From Gaiellasilicea sp963761905 (GTDB lineage: Bacteria; Actinomycetota; Thermoleophilia; Gaiellales; Gaiellaceae): DNA of 64,000 nt. A model generated the notes under the pieces. It did no database searches and was not told the DNA's origin. It worked only from the letters and a program-made list of their open reading frames with translations. Where the stretch lies: positions 682,001-746,000 of the forward strand of contig CAVXIQ010000006.1 of NCBI GenBank assembly GCA_963761905.1, given 5' to 3'. Positions 55,393 through 63,217 of the stretch are shown one piece after another (the first letter of the stretch is position 1; each line of letters opens with the position of its first letter). The position numbers were made by a program, and so were the translations under genes.

Positions 55393-56168
55393 TCAGGCTC
55401 GGACGGATCTCCTACGTGAACATGGCACCGGTCTTCCACCGGCTCGTCGCCGAGGTCGAGGAGGTGACCGGCGTTCCGACCGAGTTGAACGCCAAGCTGC
55501 TCGACGGGCAGCTCGACGTTGCTCCGATCTCCTCGATCGAGTACGCGCGCCACGCGTCGTCGTTGCGGATCCTGCCGCGGATGTGCGTCTCCTCCGAGGG
55601 CGCGGTCGAGTCGATCCAGCTCGTCTCGAAGCTGCCGTTCACCCAGATCCGCTCGGTCGCGGTCACTCCCGAGAGCGCTACTTCGGTCGTGCTGACGAAG
55701 GTGCTGCTTCCTCACGCGACCCAGGTGCCGCTCGATCCGCAGCTCGGCCAGGGGAGCGCCGACGCGAAGCTCCTGATCGGGGACGCGGCGCTCCAGAGCG
55801 CGTTTGCCGATCCGACGCCGCACTACGATCTCGGCAAGCTCTGGCTCGAGCGCACCGGCCTGCCGATGGTCTTCGCGGTCTGGGCGGCGCCGGAGCCGGT
55901 CGTCGAGGGACTCCCCGAGCTCGAGCATGCGCTCGTCGCCTCGGTCCGGCTCGCCCGGTCGGAGCCCGAGGTGCTCGCGCGGGAGGCCAGCGAGCGCTAC
56001 GGCTATCCCGCCGGCTATCTCGCGCGCTACTTCGAGAAGCTGCGCTACTCGTTCGGGCCGCGCGAGAAGGCTGGGCTCTACACCTTCCTGGAGATGGCGA
56101 GGGACGTCGGCGAGCTCGAGCACGTGCCCGAGCTCCGTTTCGTCAATGCGGCTCCGGCCGCGGTCTGA
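55389..56168 (+). CDS. mqnA: Chorismate dehydratase MqnA
   Basis: The 259-residue protein has RISYVNMAPVFHRL, DVAPISSIEYARHASSLRILP, CVSSEGAVESIQLVSK and LLIGDAAL, the hallmarks of MqnA, a periplasmic-binding-protein-like enzyme. It forms 3-enolpyruvylbenzoate, the first step of futalosine menaquinone synthesis. The GTG start at 55389 overlaps the VOC stop (GTGA). Confidence 0.94.
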   Translation: MIRLGRISYVNMAPVFHRLVAEVEEVTGVPTELNAKLLDGQLDVAPISSIEYARHASSLRILPRMCVSSEGAVESIQLVSKLPFTQIRSVAVTPESATSVVLTKVLLPHATQVPLDPQLGQGSADAKLLIGDAALQSAFADPTPHYDLGKLWLERTGLPMVFAVWAAPEPVVEGLPELEHALVASVRLARSEPEVLAREASERYGYPAGYLARYFEKLRYSFGPREKAGLYTFLEMARDVGELEHVPELRFVNAAPAAV

Positions 56169-56171
56169 GCG

Positions 56172-56681
56172 ATGGACGCGGCGAGCGGCGATTCCGCCTT
56201 CGCGGACGTGCTGGCCGGGAACAAGTCGTACGCGCGCGACTTTCGGCTCGCCGGCCTCGAGCCAGTGGCGGCCAAGGGCCTCGCCGTGCTCACGTGTATG
56301 GACTCGCGGATCGAGCCGCTCGAGATGCTCGGGCTTGCTCCGGGCGACGCGAAGATCCTGCGGAACGCCGGCGCGCGGGTCACGGACGACGTCCTGCGCA
56401 CGCTCGTGCTGGCGACCTACCTGCTCGGCGTCGACCGCGCGATGGTCGTCGCCCACACGAACTGCCGGATGGCGGCCGGCGACGAGGACGACGTGCACGC
56501 TGCGGTGAGCGAAGCCGGGGGACCCGACACGCAGAGCCTGGCCTTCCTGGTCACCGACGACCAGGAGGCGACGCTGCGCGCCGACGTCCAGCGCGTGCGC
56601 TCGTGGCCGTACCTCACGGGGCTGCGGGTCGGCGGCTTCCTCTACGACGTCGACACCGGGCGGCTGGCTCAGATCTGCTGA
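56172..56681 (+). CDS. Beta-carbonic anhydrase-like protein
   Basis: The 169-residue protein has the beta-class zinc site: LTCMDSRIEP (Cys and the Asp-Arg dyad) and VVAHTNCRMA (His-x-x-Cys). ILRNAGARVTDDVLRTL is the typical following helix. It interconverts CO2 and bicarbonate in the cytoplasm. It starts 3 nt after mqnA. Confidence 0.88.
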   Translation: MDAASGDSAFADVLAGNKSYARDFRLAGLEPVAAKGLAVLTCMDSRIEPLEMLGLAPGDAKILRNAGARVTDDVLRTLVLATYLLGVDRAMVVAHTNCRMAAGDEDDVHAAVSEAGGPDTQSLAFLVTDDQEATLRADVQRVRSWPYLTGLRVGGFLYDVDTGRLAQIC

Positions 56682-56718
56682 GGCTCGAGACTCGGGTCGA
56701 TCGCACCGGCCGGGTCAC

Positions 56719-58051
56719 CTACGAAGCGGTGCGGTAGAGCTGCCAGGCGTCGGGCACGCCCTTGAGGTCGTGCGTTCCGTGCTCCTCGAAGGTGAGGCCG
56801 GACCCGGCGACGAGATCCTTGACCGTGCGTGAGACGAGAACCTCGTCGCCGTCAGCAATCGCCATCACCCGGGCAGCGATGTGAACGCCGATCCCTGCCA
56901 CGTCGCCTCCTCGCTTCTCGATCTCTCCCGTATGGAGGCCGGCTCGGATCACGAGGCCGAGGGCGTGAACGCGGTCTCGGAGAGCCAGCGCTGCGCGGAC
57001 CGCGCGCGCGGGGCCGTCGAAGATCGCCAGGAGACCGTCGCCGGTGAAGTCCGCGATCAGGCCGCCGTGCGCCTGTACCTCACTGCGCGCGATCTCCTCG
57101 TGCGCGTCGAGCAGCGACCGCCAGTCGCGATCGCCGAGCCGCGCCGCCCGCGCGGTCGAGTCGACGATGTCGGTGAAGAGGACGGTGGCGAGGACTCGGT
57201 CGCCATGGTGTGGGCGCCGGGTTCCGGTCACGAACGCCTCGACCTCGTCGATGACCGGGTCGACGTCGCCGACGGCAAGCCCGTAGTCGACACCTGGGAC
57301 CTCGACGAACTCGGCTCCGGGAATCAGGTCCGCGACGACGCGGCCGCTTCCCGCAGAAAAGACAGCGTCCCGGCGAGAGACGACGAGCGTGGGTACGCGA
57401 ATGGTGGGCAGCACGGCCCGAACATCGAGCTCGAAGATCATCCGGATCACGGCGGCGGCAACAGCCGGGCTGGCGGCGAGCCTGAGAAAACGGCCCCAGC
57501 GCTGCACGGCCTCGTCGTCCCCCGCGATGCGTCGGGTTCACGGCGGCAAAGGTGAGGCCGTCTCCCCAGGCCCGATCAACGGTCTCGATCAGGCCGTCTA
57601 TGACCTCGGGGCGGACTCCGTCGGGGTTGTCCGGTGCCCAAGCCGGTCGCGCCGTCGCGTTCGCGAGCACGAGAGCACTCACCCGCTCCGGGTACGTCGC
57701 GGCGAACAGCGCTGCCATCATCGACCCTTCGTTGGCGCCCATGACGACACCGCGCTCGATGGCTGCGGCGTCCATGACCGTCCGGACGTCGCTCATCCAC
57801 TCCTCCAGAAGCGGCAGCCGGTCTAGGGGGATCGGATCGGAGAGCCCGATTCCACGCTTGTCGAACGAGATCAACCGGCTGAACGCTGCCAGGCGGCGGA
57901 GGTAGTACGCGAACCCGGGGAAGTCCCAGCGCGCCTCGACGTGGCTGAACCACGTGGAGACGAGCACGAGATCGGGCGGGCCCTCGCCGACGACCTGGTA
58001 CGCGACGTGAACGTCACCCGCTTTCGCATACCTCGTCTGTGGGATCGACAT
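56719..58051 (-). CDS. Alpha/beta hydrolase-class III cyclase fusion (one frameshift)
   Basis: The N-terminal hydrolase-like domain (VHVAYQVVGEGPPDLVLV, ISFDKRGIGLSDPI, GVVMGANEGSMMAALFAA with Asn in place of a typical nucleophile-elbow residue) is joined to a C-terminal cyclase domain (VLFTDIVDSTARAARLGD, ADFTGDGLLAIFD, IGVHIAARVMA). An extra base near 57530 splits it. The total is about 443 residues. The hydrolase part probably senses a small molecule. It is convergent with the carbonic anhydrase gene. Confidence 0.88.
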
Positions 58052-58128
58052 GCAGGGAAGGATGCTCGTTTCGGCAGGACTTTGCGCAAGCCCTGGACCC
58101 CTCGGCGGCGTCGTGCTCCGGTGTCCGA

Positions 58129-59169
58129 CTAGACGAGCGCCGCCGGGCGCTCGGCGCGGCGGTACTCGACCGTGTAGCCGAGCTTCCGCGGCACCGCGAG
58201 GAGCGCCTCGAGATCGAGCTCGATGGTCGCGCCGGCCTTCTGGGTCACCTCGTCCTCGATCGGGAGGTCGAAGTCGTCGGCGCCGTAGTCGAGCGCGCGG
58301 AACGCCTCCTCGTTCTGCGTCAGCACCGAGGTCCGGACGTGCTTGACGTTGTCGAGGAAGATCCGGGAGAGGGCGATCCAGCGCCAGTACTCCTGCGGCG
58401 GGATCTCACGGCCGCCGAACGCGGTGCCGTAGGGCTTGTACGTCCAGCAGAGGAACGAGAAGAGCCCGTCGAGGCCGTCTGCGTTGAGCTTGTCCTGGAG
58501 GTCGCGCGTCCGCTGCAGGTGCTCGAGCCGCTCGTCGAGCGTCTCGTCGAAGCCGATCACCATCGTCGCAGTCGTCCTCAGGCCGGCCTCGACGATCGCG
58601 CGCTGCGCCTCCAGATACTCGCGCACGGTGTACTTGAACTTGGCGTGGCGCTTGCGGAAGTCCTCGGTCAGGATCTCGCTGCCCCCGCCCGTGACCCAGT
58701 GCACGCCGGCCTCACGGAGCCGCGCTGCCGCCTCGGCGTGCGTGAGGTTCGCGCGGTCGGCGAGGTAGACGAACTCGGCGATCGTGAGCGCGTAGAACTC
58801 GACCCGGTCGCCGTAGCGCTCGCGGACGGCCGCGAAGAGGTCGCAGTAGAACTCGAGCGGGAGCTTCGGGTTGAAGCCGCCGTTGAAGGCGACGAGATCG
58901 CCGCCGACCGCGAGCAGGTCGTCGATCTTCGCGAACACTTCCTCGCGGGAGAGGACGTAGCCGCCCTCCTGGTTCGGGAGCACGTAGAACGCGCAGTAGT
59001 CGCACTGGGCGACGCAGACGTTCGTGTAGTTGACGATCCGCATCACCATGTAGGTGGCGCGGCCGGGCTCGTGGAAGCGCGCGCGGACGTCCTGCGCCAG
59101 CGCCTTCAGCTCGGCGTCGCTCGCCTGGAGCCAGAGCTCCCGCGCCTCGTCGACCGTGATCCTGCTCAC
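58129..59169 (-). CDS. mqnC: Cyclic dehypoxanthinylfutalosine synthase MqnC
   Basis: The 346-residue radical SAM enzyme has the CX3CX2C cluster motif in NVCVAQCDYCAFYV, LAFNGGFNPKLPLEFY-like active-site sequence (VAFNGGFNPKLPLEFY), HWVTGGGSEILTEDFR and FLCWTYKPYGT. It cyclises dehypoxanthine futalosine, a middle step of the futalosine route. GTG 59169 overlaps the upstream radical SAM gene (GTGA), so the two are co-transcribed. Confidence 0.93.
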   Translation of the reverse strand: MSRITVDEARELWLQASDAELKALAQDVRARFHEPGRATYMVMRIVNYTNVCVAQCDYCAFYVLPNQEGGYVLSREEVFAKIDDLLAVGGDLVAFNGGFNPKLPLEFYCDLFAAVRERYGDRVEFYALTIAEFVYLADRANLTHAEAAARLREAGVHWVTGGGSEILTEDFRKRHAKFKYTVREYLEAQRAIVEAGLRTTATMVIGFDETLDERLEHLQRTRDLQDKLNADGLDGLFSFLCWTYKPYGTAFGGREIPPQEYWRWIALSRIFLDNVKHVRTSVLTQNEEAFRALDYGADDFDLPIEDEVTQKAGATIELDLEALLAVPRKLGYTVEYRRAERPAALV

Positions 59170-60515
59170 GCCGGCACCGCTTCCTCGACCGTGACCTCCT
59201 CGGGCGCGAGCGTGTCCATGAAGGAGCTGACCGAGAACACGGCCTTGCCCGGGCCGGCGACGCCGTAGCCCGGCGGCGGCTTCAGGCCGTGGCGCTCGAG
59301 CGTCGCCCGGTACGCCTCGAGCAGCCGGATGTGGTACTCGAGCGGCGCCCCGTTCGGGTTGTCGCGGCCGAGCGGCGTCGTCGGCTCGGGGCACCAGGTC
59401 GTGAAGCGCGGCGTGATCCCGCGGCTCATGAACCAGTCGAGCCCTTCCGTCGTCGACGCGATCGCCTCGTCGATCGTTCGGAAGCCGAACGGCTCGGCCA
59501 TCTCGACCCCGGCGACGAAGTTCGGGATCACGTAGCGCGGGCCGAAGACCTCCGCCGCGTCGAGGATCCGACGGTGCCATTCCTCGCGGCCGACGTAGCG
59601 CTCCTTGCCGGGGGAGATCAGCTCGAAGAGCCGCTTGTCCCAGACCTCGTAGTTCGGGTGGTAGATCGTGATCCCGTAGTCCTTGTAGCGCTGGACGTCC
59701 GCGCGCGGGAGGGCCTGCGCGACGACCTTGCCGATCCAGCGACCGGGGAAGCGCTCCTCGATCGCCTGCGCGTAGCGGCCGTAGAAATCGGCCTCGGCGA
59801 GCCCGTCGACGGTCGAAGTGACCGAGCCGCCGGTGAGCGTGTACGCCTTGCTCGCTCTGTCGGTGTCGTAGCGGTCGATCAGCGCCAGCGCCTCGAGCAC
59901 GTCCTCGACCGGCTTCACGCCGGTGTACGGCCGGCCTTCCCGCTTGTGCTGGCGCCAGTTGTGGTTGATGTCGCAGAAGCCGCACTCCTCCTTGGCGCCG
60001 AAGTACTGGCAGAGGCGGAGCACGGTGAGGTAGATCAGGTAGCCCCACTGGATCGTCGGCGCCGTCTCCATCACCGTCTTCCCGTTTGCGAGCGGGTGGC
60101 GGTAGTACTCGGGCATCGGCGGAAGGCCGACGTCGGCGAGCGGGCGACCTTCGAGCGAGAGCGTGAGCTCGCCCGCGTCCCGGCGGGCGATGCTGTACGG
60201 GGAGGTGGGATTCACGCGGACGGAAACGATCGTGCGGCGGAGCCCGTACGGCCCGCCGGTCAGCGCGATCTCCTCGGGCGGGCGTCGGAGCGCGGCCTCG
60301 CCGAGCTCGGCAAGCGGCTTCTGGTCGAAGGAGAAGATGAAGTACGACTTCGGCTTCACCGCGCCGTCGAGGTTGTCCGTCAGCGCCGAGCCGTCGAAGG
60401 CGATTCCCGTGCGGAGCAGATCCTCCTTCACGACCGCCTCGGGCGGGATGTGCGGGAACCGTTCCAGCAGCCCCTCCAGGAGCTCGGTTCTGGAGCCGGA
60501 CGCCGTCGCGCTCAC
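59166..60515 (-). CDS. Radical SAM protein with atypical CX8CX2C motif
   Basis: The 449-residue protein has a cysteine set LCQYFGAKEECGFCDI, spaced CX8CX2C rather than CX3CX2C. The following TIM-barrel pattern fits radical SAM enzymes: KAYTLTGGSVTSTVDGL, WIGKVVAQALP, DYGITIYHPNYEVWDK and FVAGVEMAEPFGF. It has about 130 N-terminal residues before the cluster. Translational coupling to mqnC suggests a link to menaquinone, but it is not MqnE, and I cannot assign a reaction. The start is GTG 60515. Confidence 0.8.
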   Translation of the reverse strand: MSATASGSRTELLEGLLERFPHIPPEAVVKEDLLRTGIAFDGSALTDNLDGAVKPKSYFIFSFDQKPLAELGEAALRRPPEEIALTGGPYGLRRTIVSVRVNPTSPYSIARRDAGELTLSLEGRPLADVGLPPMPEYYRHPLANGKTVMETAPTIQWGYLIYLTVLRLCQYFGAKEECGFCDINHNWRQHKREGRPYTGVKPVEDVLEALALIDRYDTDRASKAYTLTGGSVTSTVDGLAEADFYGRYAQAIEERFPGRWIGKVVAQALPRADVQRYKDYGITIYHPNYEVWDKRLFELISPGKERYVGREEWHRRILDAAEVFGPRYVIPNFVAGVEMAEPFGFRTIDEAIASTTEGLDWFMSRGITPRFTTWCPEPTTPLGRDNPNGAPLEYHIRLLEAYRATLERHGLKPPPGYGVAGPGKAVFSVSSFMDTLAPEEVTVEEAVPA

Positions 60516-60597
60516 ACGGTCAACCTAGCGGCAGCGGCCGCTCTGCCGCTGTGGATGAAGAGTTGGGGAATTGTTGCAATTGAGCCATGTCTCCTTC

Positions 60598-60630
60598 GGA
60601 CGCGTCCGGGGACAGTCCCCAGACGCGTCT
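60598..60630. repeat. Compact triple palindrome in an intergenic region
   Basis: The stretch consists of GGACGCGTCC, then GGGGACAGTCCCC, then AGACGCGTCT. Each block is itself palindromic and the outer two are near-identical, so a larger hairpin can also form. It lies in the 203-nt region between the divergent radical SAM and phosphodiester glycosidase genes. Confidence 0.7.
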
Positions 60631-60701
60631 CGAAGGGACGTGGCCGGGCGGGGCGCTGTACGGATTCGGTAAATCCCTGCAAAGACGACATGCGCGTTCG
60701 G

Positions 60702-60707
60702 TAGGGT
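60702..60707 (+). promoter_or_regulatory. -10-like box before the secreted glycosidase gene
   Basis: TAGGGT ends 11 nt before GTG 60719. The remainder of the 203-nt divergent region holds the palindromic repeat and no recognisable gene. Confidence 0.35.
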
Positions 60708-60718
60708 CGAGCGAGTCC

Positions 60719-62545
60719 GTGCTGCGCAGGCTGCTCATCATCGGAGGCGTGCTGGCGCTACTCGGCGCCGCGCCCGCGGCTGCGCAGACGCAGACCCTGA
60801 TGCCGGGCGTCAGCTACGAGCGCGCCGTCCAGTTCACCTCGCACGGCCCGGTCGCGCTCCACGTCGTCGTCGGGCCGCGCCCCACCGGCCTCTACGCGCT
60901 CCGTCCGGTGCTCTCGAACGAGACGATCTCCGGAACGGAACGCGTCACCGCGATGCAGAAGCGGCTCTCGTCCGGCGCCACGATGGTCGGGGTCAACGGC
61001 GACTTCTTCAATCTCGGGACGGGTCGGCCGAGCGGCGTGCTTCTTCGCGACGGAATCGTCGACAGCCCGCCCTACGGCGACCGCTCGAGCGTCGGGCTCG
61101 CATCCGACGGGACGCTCGACGTCCGCCGGATCGAGTTCTTCGGGACCTGGAGAGGGCTCGGCCAGCGACGCGCGATCAACGATCTCAACCAGCTCCCCGG
61201 CCCGAACGGCGTCTCGCTCTTCACCTCGAGCTACGGGCCTGCGACTCCCGCTCAGCCTGGCTCGGTGGCGGCCGTGATCGCGCCGTTTCCGCCGGTGACG
61301 CCGAACACCGACCTCACCGGCCCGGTGATCCAGCTCGCCGGGGGCGGCACGCCCATCCCGGCCGGCGGCGCCGTGCTCCTCGCTCGGGGAACCGCGGCGC
61401 AGAAGCTGACCGAGGAGTCGCCGGTGGGAACGACCCTGGCGCTGCGAATCATCTTCCGCCCCGACTGGACCGGGATCACCCAGGCGATCGGCGGCGGCCC
61501 TGTCCTCGTCCGCGATCGCAAGCCCGTCTTTCGCGCCCTGGAGGCCTTCTCGGCCGACCAGCTCGTCCCGCGGACTCCGCGGACTGCGGTGGGGCAGCTC
61601 GCGGACGGCCGGATCCTCTTCGTCGCGACGGACGGGCGACAGCCCGGCTACAGCGTCGGGATGACCAACTTCGAGCTCGCGCAGACCCTCGTGCGCCTCG
61701 GCGCCGTCACCGGCTCGGCGTTCGACGCGGGCGGCTCGACGACGCTCGCGTTCGACGGGGCCCTGCTGAACCGCCCGTCCGATCCCCGCGGCGAGCGCGA
61801 CGTCTCGACCTCGCTCCAGCTCATGTACTACGGCGTCTACGCTCCGGCGGTCCAACCGGTCGTCTCACCGAACGGCGACGGTATCGCCGAGAGCCAGAGA
61901 CTCGCCTACAAGGTCGTCCGGCCCTCGACCGTGACGGCGACGCTGACGGCGCCCGGCGGGTTGGTCGCGTACTCGGAGAGCGGCGCGCGGACGCCCGCCA
62001 CGTACCCCGTGACGTTCCCGCCCGCACCGCTCGATCCGGCGGCGCCGGTGCTCCCGCCGGCCGAGGGAACGTGGCGGCTCGACATCACGGCGACCGACGA
62101 CCAGGGGCAGACCTCGACAACGCGACAGACGTTCGCGGTCAACAACACGCTCGGCGCTGTTCGCCTCTCGGCCTCGCGCCTCGTCGCCCGGCTCGGTGGC
62201 ACCCGTAGCGTCCAGGCGGGCGTCGACGTGACGCGGCCGGCGCGCGTGACCGTCTCGGTGGAGACCCGCTCCGGCGTGCGGGTTGCGACGATCGCCAGCC
62301 GCAGCGTCCAGCGCGGGCGCCTGCTCGTGCAGTGGAACGGGACGACCCGCGGCGGGCGCGCGCTCGTCTACGGCGGCTTCTACGTCATCCGCTTCTCCGC
62401 CACGAACGAGCTCGGAACGGTCGAGCTGGCAAGCAAGCCGCTGTCCGTCGTCCCGATGGCGCCGGTCAAGAAGAAAGCCGCAGAAACCGTCCCGGCTAGG
62501 CTCACGCGGTGCCCGTCGCCTCCATGCTCGTCGGCTCCATCCTGA
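60719..62545 (+). CDS. Secreted phosphodiester glycosidase (NAGPA-domain) protein with C-terminal Ig-like region
   Basis: GTG 60719 is chosen because a signal peptide follows at once (LLIIGGVLALLGAAPAAAQ). The body is a NAGPA/DUF2233 domain: MVGVNGDFFNLGTGRPSGVL, IGGGPVLVRD and AFDAGGSTTLAFDGALLNRP. The C-terminal ~200 residues are beta-rich and FlgD-like (VSPNGDGIAESQRL, VQWNGTTRGGRALVYGGFY). It would act outside the cell on phosphodiester-linked sugars, perhaps wall polymers. The 3' end overlaps the DedA gene by 37 nt. Confidence 0.88.
   Translation: MLRRLLIIGGVLALLGAAPAAAQTQTLMPGVSYERAVQFTSHGPVALHVVVGPRPTGLYALRPVLSNETISGTERVTAMQKRLSSGATMVGVNGDFFNLGTGRPSGVLLRDGIVDSPPYGDRSSVGLASDGTLDVRRIEFFGTWRGLGQRRAINDLNQLPGPNGVSLFTSSYGPATPAQPGSVAAVIAPFPPVTPNTDLTGPVIQLAGGGTPIPAGGAVLLARGTAAQKLTEESPVGTTLALRIIFRPDWTGITQAIGGGPVLVRDRKPVFRALEAFSADQLVPRTPRTAVGQLADGRILFVATDGRQPGYSVGMTNFELAQTLVRLGAVTGSAFDAGGSTTLAFDGALLNRPSDPRGERDVSTSLQLMYYGVYAPAVQPVVSPNGDGIAESQRLAYKVVRPSTVTATLTAPGGLVAYSESGARTPATYPVTFPPAPLDPAAPVLPPAEGTWRLDITATDDQGQTSTTRQTFAVNNTLGAVRLSASRLVARLGGTRSVQAGVDVTRPARVTVSVETRSGVRVATIASRSVQRGRLLVQWNGTTRGGRALVYGGFYVIRFSATNELGTVELASKPLSVVPMAPVKKKAAETVPARLTRCPSPPCSSAPS
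62497..62502 (+). promoter_or_regulatory. Leaderless-type -10 box of the DedA gene
   Basis: TAGGCT ends 6 nt before GTG 62509, identical in sequence and spacing to the boxes at 14270 and 15325 (minus), and supports GTG 62509 over ATG 62524 as the start. Confidence 0.5.
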
Positions 62546-63207
62546 GCGAGCTCACCGACCTGCTGACGACGCTGATCGGGGACTACGGGCTCTACGCCGT
62601 CTTCGCCCTGATGCTGGTCGACGCCGTCCTGCCGGCGGCGAGCGAGGCGGTGATGGTCTACGCCGGCGCAGTCGCGGCCGGCGCCTTCGCAGGGCAGGAC
62701 GTCGTCCTCTTCGGGGAGACGCTCGAACCGGGGCTGCCTGCCTATCTGGGCATGGCGCTCGCGGGGACGATCGGGTACACGGTCGGCTCGATCGGCGGCT
62801 GGTGGATCGGCAAGCGCGCCGGCAGGCCCTACCTCGAGCGGCACGGCCGCTGGCTCCATCTGAGCCCGGCGAAGCTCGACCGGGCCGAGCGCTGGTTCGA
62901 CCGTTGGGGGAACTGGGGCGTCTTCCTGGGCCGGATCACGCCGGTCGTGCGCTCGTTCGTCTCGATCCCCGCCGGGGTCTTCCGGATGCCGTTCGGCCCC
63001 TACGTCCTGCTGACCTTGCTCGGCTCCGCGATCTGGGCCTTCGCCTTCGCGGGCGCCGGCTGGGCCCTCGGCTCGCGCTGGGAGGAGTTCCACCACGCCT
63101 TCCGCTACGTCGACATCGCGGTGGCCGTGATCGTCGCGGCAGGGATCGGCTATCTGGGCTGGAAGCTCGTCTCGCGACGCCGAAAACCGGCGGCAGACGC
63201 CAGCTAA
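62509..63207 (+). CDS. DedA-family membrane protein
   Basis: The 232-residue protein has about five hydrophobic segments and the DedA (SNARE-associated/VTT) signatures GTIGYTVGSIGGWWIGKRAG, FLGRITPVVRSFVSIPAGVFRM and a GSAIWAFAFAGAGWALG helix. DedA proteins flip or transport lipids and support membrane energetics. The next gene starts 10 nt after its stop. Confidence 0.93.
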   Translation: MPVASMLVGSILSELTDLLTTLIGDYGLYAVFALMLVDAVLPAASEAVMVYAGAVAAGAFAGQDVVLFGETLEPGLPAYLGMALAGTIGYTVGSIGGWWIGKRAGRPYLERHGRWLHLSPAKLDRAERWFDRWGNWGVFLGRITPVVRSFVSIPAGVFRMPFGPYVLLTLLGSAIWAFAFAGAGWALGSRWEEFHHAFRYVDIAVAVIVAAGIGYLGWKLVSRRRKPAADAS

Positions 63208-63210
63208 ACT
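63205..63210 (+). promoter_or_regulatory. Leaderless-type -10 box of the DegT-family gene
   Basis: TAAACT, overlapping the DedA stop codon, ends 7 nt before GTG 63218. Confidence 0.45.
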
Positions 63211-63217
63211 CGCCTCC

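Noticed and set aside
55202..56737. A plus-strand frame of about 500 codons running through mqnA and the carbonic anhydrase gene in another frame.
   Set aside because: It is a shadow of mqnA and its neighbours; its translation has no recognisable domain.
265..58051. Programmed +1 ribosomal frameshifting as the cause of the many frame changes.
   Set aside because: The sites share no slippery sequence, stop codon or downstream structure that I can see, and they affect unrelated genes; insertion-type sequence errors explain them more simply.
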